64,000 bases of DNA from Ignavibacteriota bacterium (GTDB lineage Bacteria; Bacteroidota; Ignavibacteria; UBA10030), in contig PMZI01000055.1 in NCBI GenBank assembly GCA_003170475.1, positions 1 through 64,000 on the forward strand, in the 5' to 3' direction. A program made the translations under genes and the position numbers. This document shows positions 35,964 to 43,179 of this stretch, in pieces (positions within the stretch are counted from its first letter, which is position 1; each line of letters begins with the position of its first letter). Under the pieces are notes generated by a model, which worked only from the letters and a program-made list of their open reading frames with translations, searched no databases and was not told the DNA's origin.

Positions 35964-36164
35964 TCACAGAATTGGCGGCTGTGCAGGTTTGTTAGTGGTG
36001 CCACTTCTATGAACTGTCTCTGACTTGAGGATTGGCGGCTGCGCGGGTTTGTTAGTAGTCCCACTTCTTGATGCACCGTACGATATCGCAAAGTTCGTTC
36101 CGAACGTGATGATTAGCGCAATTATGATAGCGCGGAACCGCTTCGCGTTGCGAGATTTAGTCAT
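35964..36164 (-). CDS. Small exported peptide with two identical 14-residue units
   Basis: The 66-residue product has a basic start (K3, R5, K8, R9, R11), a hydrophobic core (about 12-22) and a probable signal-peptidase site after ISYGA. The 35-residue mature part contains RSGTTNKPAQPPIL twice (residues 33-46 and 53-66), joined by KSETVH, the second copy ending at the C-terminus. The two DNA copies differ at six codons and all six changes are silent, so the amino-acid unit appears conserved by selection. A strong GGAGGT precedes the ATG by about 6 bases. I do not recognise the peptide. It may be a secreted signal or a small structural peptide; neighbours are an M50 protease and a divergent membrane/AAA+ unit. 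Confidence 0.72.
   Translation of the reverse strand: MTKSRNAKRFRAIIIALIITFGTNFAISYGASRSGTTNKPAQPPILKSETVHRSGTTNKPAQPPIL
35967..36068 (-). repeat. Two coding direct repeats, 42 bases each, 60-base period
   Basis: Units at 36027-36068 and 35967-36008 encode the same 14 residues. Differences are GGG/GGC, ACT/ACC, CCC/CCT, GCG/GCA, ATC/ATT and CTC/CTG, all third positions. The 18-base spacer encodes KSETVH. Confidence 0.9.
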
Positions 36165-36237
36165 GATGACCTCCGAGTGAAGGTAAGAGTGATATAAGTC
36201 ACGAGAATTTGCAGTTTGGGCTAAAACGTTTCCGTAA

Positions 36238-36265
36238 ATTTTGGCTAATTAATGGCAAATGTCAA
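36238..36265 (-). promoter_or_regulatory. Possible promoter of the repeat-peptide gene
   Basis: On the minus strand: TTGACA, 16-base spacer, CAAAAT, about 73 bases before the ATG. The -35 is perfect and the -10 matches at four of six positions. Confidence 0.45.
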
Positions 36266-36405
36266 GAAGAAAGTTCGCCAATACTGCGGAATAGTCCTTC
36301 ATCCAAGGAGCAGTCTCTAGTCATTCTTCAATAAGTCATTCATAATAAACAATTTATGGTGTTCGTGATGCAACACACTGCGAAGACAACTTTTCGAGTT
36401 TTTTC

Positions 36406-36434
36406 TTGACAACGATGCTATCCAGTATTATATT
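36406..36434 (+). promoter_or_regulatory. Promoter of the divergent membrane-protein/AAA+ unit
   Basis: TTGACA, 17-base spacer, TATATT, 26 bases before the ATG of the membrane protein; the same hexamers as at tRNA-Ala. The 296 bases between the divergent starts are AT-rich and hold this promoter and the one at 36238. Confidence 0.8.
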
Positions 36435-36460
36435 CGTCACAGATAACGAAGGAAAAAATC

Positions 36461-37609
36461 ATGGATATCTTCAAGAAAGTAGCTCTTGTTTGGATTGGAG
36501 TTGCGACGCTTGGTTCTGCCTGTCTGCTGTGGCTACCAAACTCCAGCCCGAGCGCATTTTCTGTGGTGTCTGATGGTTTGCTGTTCTTGATTGCCTTGGT
36601 GTGCCTCGCACTCTATTTCAAGGATCCAATCGCAGCGAACAAACCCATCTTCATAAATTTCTCAGCGTTCTTTTTCCTTTCGATTATTTCTTTTGCCTAC
36701 AAGTTCGCTGGATTTACCTTTTTCGCGGATAATCAGTGGATGAGGTTCTACCTCTTTCAATATCACCTGTTGGCGTACTTCTTTCTCTTGGCCTTCGCCG
36801 TTGTATATGTCGTGATTGATTCCCTGTTTGAAGATTTCAGAACCCACAAAAAGTACATCATTACTCTCCTGATCGCAGGTGGGACATTCGCATATTACTA
36901 CTACCCATACTTTCAGAATCCAGACTTCCTGAAATCGAGTGATGAGATTGTCGATTGCAGGGCGATAAGCAATTCAATGAAGCAACTCGCAACAAAAGGC
37001 GTAACAAATCCCACTCTGAAGGAACTGGCTGCTTTCACAGATCTAGGGGTTTGGAGAGACGGAAAACAAATTGGCTCTCTCTATGATGATCAGAAAATAT
37101 ACAGAGTGAGTGAATTGCTCCCCTATCTGGATGGGGCCAATATCTATGTCCTTTTGTACAAACCATTGTACTTGAGTAACATCTACATGAACGTCTTGTG
37201 CGTCATCTTTGTATTCCTTTTCTTTGGTTACCAGTACAAGAACGACCCGCCACAAGGCGCATATATCGAAAAAATCATTTTCCTTTTCCTGCCGTATTGC
37301 TCGCTTGAAATTCTGCACCATTACGCTTACATTAAGTCTGTCGAATACAGTACGTTTGAGGATGTGCAGCAGATCGGTATCTACCTAACGCTTGTGAATA
37401 TGGGACTGCTGTTGGTGTTCTTTAGTTTACGGTTACGGTTCATCACGAGCGTCAAAGGCGAATTTTATGAGCGAGAACTGGTTTCTGACGCTGAACATAT
37501 TAGTCGTTGGCGCGACGCTTTTGATAATCTTGTTGTACGCCATTTTCTTAACCCGAAAGCGATTCATGGAAGGCTTTTTGCACCGCGTTCGCCAAGAGGT
37601 GACGCCTAG
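36461..37609 (+). CDS. Polytopic membrane protein, unknown, possible sensor
   Basis: A 382-residue protein with about eight hydrophobic segments (near 5-25, 32-52, 64-86, 97-119, 133-150, 238-256, 269-285, 303-326), a polar loop at 151-237 and a charged C-terminal tail of about 55 residues. I recognise no enzyme motif. The layout, several helices with one sizeable external loop and a cytoplasmic tail, would suit a receptor or transporter-like sensor. The gene is visibly AT-richer than its surroundings. AAGGAAAAAA precedes the ATG. Its last 143 bases are overlapped in another frame by a second small membrane gene. Confidence 0.75.
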   Translation: MDIFKKVALVWIGVATLGSACLLWLPNSSPSAFSVVSDGLLFLIALVCLALYFKDPIAANKPIFINFSAFFFLSIISFAYKFAGFTFFADNQWMRFYLFQYHLLAYFFLLAFAVVYVVIDSLFEDFRTHKKYIITLLIAGGTFAYYYYPYFQNPDFLKSSDEIVDCRAISNSMKQLATKGVTNPTLKELAAFTDLGVWRDGKQIGSLYDDQKIYRVSELLPYLDGANIYVLLYKPLYLSNIYMNVLCVIFVFLFFGYQYKNDPPQGAYIEKIIFLFLPYCSLEILHHYAYIKSVEYSTFEDVQQIGIYLTLVNMGLLLVFFSLRLRFITSVKGEFYERELVSDAEHISRWRDAFDNLVVRHFLNPKAIHGRLFAPRSPRGDA

Positions 37610-37646
37610 CTTTTTTCAAAGAGTCATTCTTAAACTTTTTGGATGA
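37467..37646 (+). CDS. 59-residue single-span membrane peptide overlapping the upstream gene
   Basis: An ATG with AAAGGCG 7-8 bases upstream opens a frame of 59 codons that lies mostly inside the end of the preceding gene in another frame. The product has one hydrophobic span (about residues 6-28, containing ILVVGATLLIILLYAIF), then TRKRF and an amphipathic basic tail (EGFLHRVRQEVTPSFFQR). Such a topology is unlikely by chance, and it ends 24 bases before the AAA+ gene. Alternatively it is an accidental frame, or the upstream gene is frameshifted into it. I favour a real overlapping gene. Confidence 0.5.
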   Translation: MSENWFLTLNILVVGATLLIILLYAIFLTRKRFMEGFLHRVRQEVTPSFFQRVILKLFG

Positions 37647-37670
37647 ACTCGTATTCGACAGGTTTGAACA

Positions 37671-38648
37671 ATGGAAGAAACAATCATCGGTAGAAGCAAG
37701 TCGATCGACCAGCTGAGGAAGCAGATCGCGAGGGTTGCGAGAACGCCAAAAGACATCCTGGTCATCGGAGAGTCCGGCGTAGGGAAGGGAATCGTTGCCA
37801 AGAGAGTGCACTCGGAACAATTCGGTGACACGAATGGCCAACATCCATTCCTCTCGGTAAACGCCTCTGTGATTGATGATCGCGAACTGGAAGCAGTGCT
37901 CTTTGGTTTTGAGAAGGGCGTTCCGGGAATGCCGCCGACCACAAAGCGCGGCTTGTTTGAGCTTGCCGAGAACGGCTCAGTACTGATTGAAGAAATCGAA
38001 GATGCGAGTTTCCGCAACCAGATGAAGATCCTGGATTTCATTCGCTATCGGGTGGCAAAACGAATGGGGGGTGATGAAGGAAGAGCGGTGAGCACACGAG
38101 TCATCCTCACGCTGAAGCGGCCTCCCGAAGCATTGCTCTCATCCCACAAGCTCTATGAAGACCTAGCGGTGAAGCTGAATGAGTTTGAATCAATAGCGGT
38201 AATGCCCCTCCGCGAGCGTCCGGACGATATTCCCGTGCTGGTGAAGCATTTTGTGAACGAAATCAGCAAGGACTTGGGAATCAAGGATGTGGCTATCGAT
38301 ATTAATGCGATCGATATTTTGGTCCGACACCCGTGGAAAGAAAATATTCGGGAACTGAAAGCAGTCATAGACAAGTCCATCCTCTTCTCAGAAGGTGGAA
38401 GATTCGTTCTTCCGACAGAATTGACCGACGAGAAGACGGAAGTTGTGAAGATGATCAACAATGTCATTAGCGGTCAGGAGTTTGTGCTGGACAACTCCCT
38501 CGACGTAATTGAAAAAGGGATCATTGAAAGGGCTTTGGATCGCTTCGGGTTCAACCAATCCCGAGCCGCATCATTCTTGGGAATGACGGAGCAGACCCTT
38601 CGCTATAAACTGAAACGGTTGGCAATCCCAAGCGCAAGGCATAGATAA
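37671..38648 (+). CDS. AAA+ sigma54-activator-like protein without GAFTGA, Fis-type HTH
   Basis: The 325-residue protein begins directly with the AAA+ domain: Walker A GESGVGKG (33-40), a Walker-B-like VLIEEIED (104-111), RERPDDIPVL and the C-terminal RHPWKENIRELKAVI typical of sigma54 activators. A Fis-type helix-turn-helix (RALDRFGFNQSRAASFLGMT) follows near 275-315. The GAFTGA loop that contacts sigma54 is replaced by GVPGMP (83-88). No receiver domain is present. It therefore probably binds DNA but may not remodel sigma54 in the usual way. Input may come from the membrane proteins encoded just upstream. Confidence 0.85.
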   Translation: MEETIIGRSKSIDQLRKQIARVARTPKDILVIGESGVGKGIVAKRVHSEQFGDTNGQHPFLSVNASVIDDRELEAVLFGFEKGVPGMPPTTKRGLFELAENGSVLIEEIEDASFRNQMKILDFIRYRVAKRMGGDEGRAVSTRVILTLKRPPEALLSSHKLYEDLAVKLNEFESIAVMPLRERPDDIPVLVKHFVNEISKDLGIKDVAIDINAIDILVRHPWKENIRELKAVIDKSILFSEGGRFVLPTELTDEKTEVVKMINNVISGQEFVLDNSLDVIEKGIIERALDRFGFNQSRAASFLGMTEQTLRYKLKRLAIPSARHR

Positions 38649-38677
38649 TCACTGCCTTCACTAGAGCACGAACAGAA

Positions 38678-38709
38678 ACGCCCTCCTCAAGAGGGCGTTT
38701 TCTTTTTCT
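38678..38709 (+). terminator. Intrinsic terminator between convergent genes
   Basis: AACGCCCTC and GAGGGCGTT form a 9-bp stem with a 5-base loop, followed by TTTTCTTTTTC. It ends the AAA+ unit and sits 19 bases from the end of the convergent PHP gene, so it may serve both strands. Confidence 0.8.
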
Positions 38710-38727
38710 AGAAAAAGGGGAAGAGGA

Positions 38728-40371
38728 CTAGATCAGAGAACCGATCCAGATGGGGTTTGTGAAACAAAAGTGTGCCTTTCCATCGTAGCTTCCCGATCCA
38801 GATGTCGTGACCTCAATTCGCACATAACCCTTTGCCAGCCGCTCCAAGGATAGTTCCTCGTGAATATCGAAGCCTTGATTTCCCTCAAATCGAAAAGCGG
38901 TTTCCTCCGTTTGGCTTCCTGTCCTTCCGACAATGACCCTCACCGCATCAACTTCACCGAACTCTTTGCTCGACGAAACATCAAAACTCAGACGGAGCGC
39001 GTCTGAATGGATCGTATCGCCGATCGCACTCAGTCGGCCGTCAGGGCTTACCGCTGACATCTGAACGGCAGGACCGTCTGTCATGATCGCCCGACCGCGA
39101 GCCAGTGACAAGAGAATTGACTTCTCGGAAAGCGGACCCTTGACGAAGATTCCAGTCCTCCATTTTCCGAAGAGCTGATGTTCTGTTTCATGGATGGTTA
39201 AAAAAGGGATACCAATCTGCCTGTAGCGATTGAAATTGCCGTGAGCGTCATTCCCTGCTATTGCACAGAGCTTCTTTCCGCTCAAGAGCAATCGGACCCA
39301 CATACGGTAGCTGCGCTCAAAGCCGACATCAATCTTTCCATTCAATATCTGTAATCCGGCCAACCCTTCGTTCTGCAAATCACCTAATGCCCAGACCCCT
39401 CGTCCAAGTAGTAGTCGTTGAAGGAATGGGACAGGCTCCTGTGCGTGTGCAGCGAAACCGATCGCATCTGTCGATTTCTTCTCGAGAACCTCGCTGATGC
39501 TATGTTCGGATTTCGTCCGTAGCCATCGTTCAGCGCCATCTCCCGACCCCGGAATGAACTCCTCTTGACCGAAAACAAGGAAGTGCACATTCCGTCCCAC
39601 GCTGTTCCGGCATGTAACTTCTTCTCCACGAACTATGACAAAATCTTCCGACTTATTGTTAAGTTGATCAACCTCCTTCTGGAAAGAATTCCATTTGGGG
39701 TGAAATGGATCGTTTGTCAGATAAGAATCAATTCGGTCATCAAGGTCGTATGAGTGATCTGAGACGCAGAAGAACGACAGACCCATCGCTGTTCCGAGTT
39801 CTCTACCAGCGCTGAGAGGGCTGCCAAATTCGACTTGATCGTCAGTATAAGAGGAGTGCGTGTGAGGATCACCAAGATGGAGACCTGGAAAACGGGGAAG
39901 CGGATGATTGGAAAGAAATACTCTCAGCGGGCGACGTGAAGACGTAGTGTGATTGTCGTTATGGTATGTTGATGTCGCTCCGTTCTCTCTTAGCGTAAAT
40001 GCTACGTCGACATCCACCCATCCGGAAAACTGTCTGAGGTCTATTTGAAAGACCTGTGAGAACAGCTTTGCGTCGAGTGCAAGTGCCTGGCTGATGAGTT
40101 CGATCTTCCTGATGGTCTTACCGTGCTGGCGAATATCAACTGTAATCTGGTCAAGGACGCAAGGATAGGTGTGAGCATCTTTCGCCAGAATCAGAAGAGG
40201 AAGGAGGTTCCCTGGCTCAATTCGGTGTGGAATATCAGCGATGATTTCAGGTTCATTCTTCTTCAGGAGACTGAAGAAGTAGCGAAAACGGTAGTGCGTC
40301 TCCGCATACAGGAAAAAGGGAACCAGCCAAAAAACTTGCGATGGTCCACTCAATACTTCCGTCCTTTCCAT
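38728..40371 (-). CDS. PHP-domain metallohydrolase (CehA/McbA-like)
   Basis: A 547-residue protein with a hydrophobic patch near the N-terminus, a beta-rich region, and a PHP domain from about residue 170: GDPHTHSSYTDDQ, CVSDHSYDLD, VRGEEVTCRN, VGRNVHFLVFG and IAGNDAHGNF carry the metal-binding histidines and acidic residues. A C-terminal beta domain (about 440-547) follows. CehA/McbA relatives hydrolyse esters or phosphoesters. As the last gene of a glycan operon, it may remove a phospho- or acyl group from the product. It overlaps the upstream glycosyltransferase gene by 22 bases. Confidence 0.82.
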   Translation of the reverse strand: MERTEVLSGPSQVFWLVPFFLYAETHYRFRYFFSLLKKNEPEIIADIPHRIEPGNLLPLLILAKDAHTYPCVLDQITVDIRQHGKTIRKIELISQALALDAKLFSQVFQIDLRQFSGWVDVDVAFTLRENGATSTYHNDNHTTSSRRPLRVFLSNHPLPRFPGLHLGDPHTHSSYTDDQVEFGSPLSAGRELGTAMGLSFFCVSDHSYDLDDRIDSYLTNDPFHPKWNSFQKEVDQLNNKSEDFVIVRGEEVTCRNSVGRNVHFLVFGQEEFIPGSGDGAERWLRTKSEHSISEVLEKKSTDAIGFAAHAQEPVPFLQRLLLGRGVWALGDLQNEGLAGLQILNGKIDVGFERSYRMWVRLLLSGKKLCAIAGNDAHGNFNRYRQIGIPFLTIHETEHQLFGKWRTGIFVKGPLSEKSILLSLARGRAIMTDGPAVQMSAVSPDGRLSAIGDTIHSDALRLSFDVSSSKEFGEVDAVRVIVGRTGSQTEETAFRFEGNQGFDIHEELSLERLAKGYVRIEVTTSGSGSYDGKAHFCFTNPIWIGSLI

Positions 40372-41444
40372 ACTACTCTTCCGCCGAGGAACACCACGAA
40401 CGGAATTGAGAGTACGTAAAGGAAGAAATAAACCTGAAATGCCGCGAAGTATTTGAGCACGTCCGTTCGGCCAAGTTTCGTAAGAACCGTTCGCAAGAAG
40501 GAATAATCGCCAACCATCTTGAGCAGGATGGCCCCCAACGCGGCAAGGGGACTGCCGACCAATAGCGAAAGCAGGATCATCGCATCAAGCCCGAATCCAA
40601 TCGCCATAATAGAAAAACCACTCAGGCGCATGTCTAATCCGCCTTTGCCCCAGCGATGTTTTTGACGAATGAGTTCTTTCCAGGACGAACATGGTCGACT
40701 GACGACAAGTACATTAGGATCAATCGGACAGAGATAATCCCATTTCTTTGTCTTGACAATGCACTGGAAAAGCATGAAATCTTCTGTCACGCTGAACGGA
40801 ATTTTCCTGTATCCCCCCACGTTTTCGTACGCGGCTTTCCGAAAGGAAAGGTTGTTTCCAATTGTGCTGAGAGGGTTGCGAAGGGTAACCGTTGAGGACG
40901 CCAGTCCGAGGAGGAAAGCCCAATCGAGCGACTGCATCCCTTCGAACCAGTTGTCTGCCTTCTGCAGGGTCATCCCGCCGACGATGCCGACAGACCTCGA
41001 ATAGCGTTTCGCCGTCCATTCCACCCACGTCTTGGGAACGGAACAATCTGCGTCAGTGATGAGAATGATCTCGCCATGAGCTCTTTCGATTCCCTGATCC
41101 AGTGCATTGCTCTTTCCCTTGAGAGCGGCATCTTCTCTTGCGTTCGCATAGGAAAAACGTTGGAAACGTCGGGCAAATTCCTGACAGATGACTTCCGTCC
41201 CATCCGTCGAATGGTCATTGATGACTATGACTTCAAAAAGCGATGGATCATATGTTTGGTCGAGGACCGATTCAAGGCATTCCGAGAGATTGTGCTCCTC
41301 GTTACGAGCAGCGATGAGAACAGAAACAAATGCGTGTGATGTATTTTCCTGATGATCGCGTGGCTTTCTTGCGGCAAGCGTGAACACCACGACTTGAATC
41401 AGATAAAGGAGGAGAAACGCTATCAAAAAGTAATCCAGGTTCAT
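40350..41444 (-). CDS. Membrane glycosyltransferase family 2 (third of three)
   Basis: A 364-residue GT2 enzyme: one N-terminal membrane helix, SVLIAARNEEHNLSECLESV, VINDHSTDGT, ITDADCSVP, TEDFMLF and the RQKHRWGKGG (Q-x-x-R-W) motif, then two or three C-terminal membrane helices. This is the layout of processive or membrane-bound GT2 proteins related to cellulose and hyaluronan synthases or to Bacteroidota glycolipid transferases. Substrate unknown. It overlaps the deacetylase gene by 4 bases and the PHP gene by 22 bases. Confidence 0.87.
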   Translation of the reverse strand: MNLDYFLIAFLLLYLIQVVVFTLAARKPRDHQENTSHAFVSVLIAARNEEHNLSECLESVLDQTYDPSLFEVIVINDHSTDGTEVICQEFARRFQRFSYANAREDAALKGKSNALDQGIERAHGEIILITDADCSVPKTWVEWTAKRYSRSVGIVGGMTLQKADNWFEGMQSLDWAFLLGLASSTVTLRNPLSTIGNNLSFRKAAYENVGGYRKIPFSVTEDFMLFQCIVKTKKWDYLCPIDPNVLVVSRPCSSWKELIRQKHRWGKGGLDMRLSGFSIMAIGFGLDAMILLSLLVGSPLAALGAILLKMVGDYSFLRTVLTKLGRTDVLKYFAAFQVYFFLYVLSIPFVVFLGGRVVWKGRKY

Positions 41445-42064
41445 AGAATGATCGAAGTGATCTCTATCGTACGGTGTTCCAGGTCATCCAAAATGGGATT
41501 GAGATATTCTGGGAGAACTGGTGATGTGGACTCGTTGTCGTGGAACAAAACAATAGAACCGGGTTTTATTTGTCGACACACTCGGCGGACAATGGTCGGA
41601 ATGTGAGAAATCGCGTAGTCTTTAGCGTCGACATCCCACATCGCAAGTTTCAATCCATGAGAGGCGGCGGCTTTGATGGTACGAAAATCAAATCTACCAA
41701 AAGGAGGTCGAAACAGTTGAGGTGTTTGTCCCACGGTCCGTCGTACAATCTTGTTCGTTTGTTCAATCTGATGTGATTGCCATTGAAAAGGCTTCAGCAT
41801 CAGGCTGACATGAGCTAAGGCATGGTTTCCAATGAAGTGTCCTTGATTGACTATTTCCTGTGCCACATCCGGATATCGCTCGACGTTTTCACCAAGCAGA
41901 AAAAAGGTGGCTTTGAGATCTCTGGTCTTCAAAATGTCGAGCACTTTTGGCGTCGCTTCGGGGTGTGGTCCGTCATCAAAGGTCAAATGAACTGACGGGC
42001 CATTCGTGTGCCATAAAATCGACGGAATAAGGGAAGCCGCAACACTTCTGTAGAAGAAACTCAT
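41441..42064 (-). CDS. Polysaccharide deacetylase (NodB homology domain)
   Basis: The 207-residue protein is a complete carbohydrate esterase family 4 domain: LTFDDGPHPEATP (motif 1, catalytic base and metal aspartate), GNHALAHVSL (motif 2, metal histidines), FRPPFGRFD (motif 3), MWDVDAKDY (motif 4) and IVLFHDN (motif 5). No clear signal peptide is visible, although a short hydrophobic start is present. It should remove N-acetyl groups from an amino-sugar glycan or lipid made by the neighbouring transferases. ATGA-type overlaps with both neighbours. Confidence 0.9.
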   Translation of the reverse strand: MSFFYRSVAASLIPSILWHTNGPSVHLTFDDGPHPEATPKVLDILKTRDLKATFFLLGENVERYPDVAQEIVNQGHFIGNHALAHVSLMLKPFQWQSHQIEQTNKIVRRTVGQTPQLFRPPFGRFDFRTIKAAASHGLKLAMWDVDAKDYAISHIPTIVRRVCRQIKPGSIVLFHDNESTSPVLPEYLNPILDDLEHRTIEITSIIL

Positions 42065-43179
42065 CGGTCAAGGTTCCGATCTTTCCAGCGAAGAGAACTG
42101 AATTGGCCAATCAATCCCGCGACTGCAATATAAGGAACATGAAAAAGCTCTGCAATCAGAAACTGCCCGAGAGGAAGGGGTTGACGAAAGAGTCGCGCTC
42201 CCCGGGAGAGAACAAAGAACTCCGAGACACCTTTGGCCAGGAGTATCGCGATGACCGGCAACCACAGCGTGGGTTCGACCAATGCGACTATCCAAGCACC
42301 AAGAAGCACGAAGAAGAATCCATACACCAGCAGCAAACGCCGAAGAATTGACGCGTCTTCGTAGCGACCTTTCTTCGCTGCCCATCGAGTCCTTTGCCGC
42401 CAAAATGCGGACAGATTCGAGGGCGTCTTGGTAGAGACAATAGCTGACGCGTCGGGATTAAAGGCAACTGTTCCTGCGTCGCGGAGAACCATCCTCTGCA
42501 TCAACGTTTCGTCGTCGCAGGAGGAGACGCTATCACCATATCCATTCACCTGGAGAAATGCGGATTTGCGATACGCTATGCTAGCACCGCTGCAAATGAT
42601 CGGCTCGCCCGAACCGATCAAACCGGCCGCGGAAGTGGTGAGGCTGAGATATTCGATAGCCTGCAGTTGGGAGAGCAAAGATCGAGATGGGATCTCGAGA
42701 ACCGGTCCGGCCACAAAACCCACGCTGGGATCGAAGCAGCCGACCATAGATTCAAGCCAACTTCTGGGGACGATACAGTCCGCGTCCGTCGTGAGTATGA
42801 GTTCGCCTTTTGATTGCGAGACGGCGTGCGCCAGAGCAGCAGATTTGCCCGATTGATCCTTCAGCGAGGCCACTGTGATTCTTGGATCGGAAATCGATGC
42901 CGCAAACTGCGTAGCGAGCTGAACGGTATTGTCTTGAGAATGGTCATCGACGACAATCACCTCAAACTTCTGAGAATCATAGCTCTGTTCCTTCAGAGCC
43001 CGAAGAACGCCTTCGATGTTTGTCTCCTCATTCCGAACGGCGATGACGACACTGGAAAAGGGGGAAGTCTGGGAATTGGGATGAGTCAGCAAGGAAAGAC
43101 CTCTCCGGATGTCCCAAAGGAACGCCAAATAGTACAGGAGAAAAGCCACAAGTATGCATGTGATAGCGAGGTCAAGCAT
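42061..43179 (-). CDS. Membrane glycosyltransferase family 2 (second of three)
   Basis: A 372-residue GT2 paralogue: N-terminal helix, SSVVIAVRNEETNIEGVLRAL, VVDDHSQDNT, LTTDADCIVP, SSCDDETLMQRM and FWRQRTRWAAKKG (Q-x-x-R-W), then three C-terminal membrane helices. It shares architecture with the genes at 40350 and 44113. Substrate unknown. It overlaps the UPF0104 gene by 8 bases and the deacetylase gene by 4 bases. Confidence 0.87.
   Translation of the reverse strand: MLDLAITCILVAFLLYYLAFLWDIRRGLSLLTHPNSQTSPFSSVVIAVRNEETNIEGVLRALKEQSYDSQKFEVIVVDDHSQDNTVQLATQFAASISDPRITVASLKDQSGKSAALAHAVSQSKGELILTTDADCIVPRSWLESMVGCFDPSVGFVAGPVLEIPSRSLLSQLQAIEYLSLTTSAAGLIGSGEPIICSGASIAYRKSAFLQVNGYGDSVSSCDDETLMQRMVLRDAGTVAFNPDASAIVSTKTPSNLSAFWRQRTRWAAKKGRYEDASILRRLLLVYGFFFVLLGAWIVALVEPTLWLPVIAILLAKGVSEFFVLSRGARLFRQPLPLGQFLIAELFHVPYIAVAGLIGQFSSLRWKDRNLDR

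Noticed and set aside
35967-36068. CRISPR-like or satellite repeat
   Set aside because: Only two units, in frame inside a coding sequence, with silent differences; not an array.
36461-37646. Frameshift joining the membrane protein to the 59-residue frame
   Set aside because: The original frame continues with a plausible charged tail to its own stop and the second frame has its own ATG and ribosome site; an overlap is simpler, but a sequencing error cannot be fully excluded.
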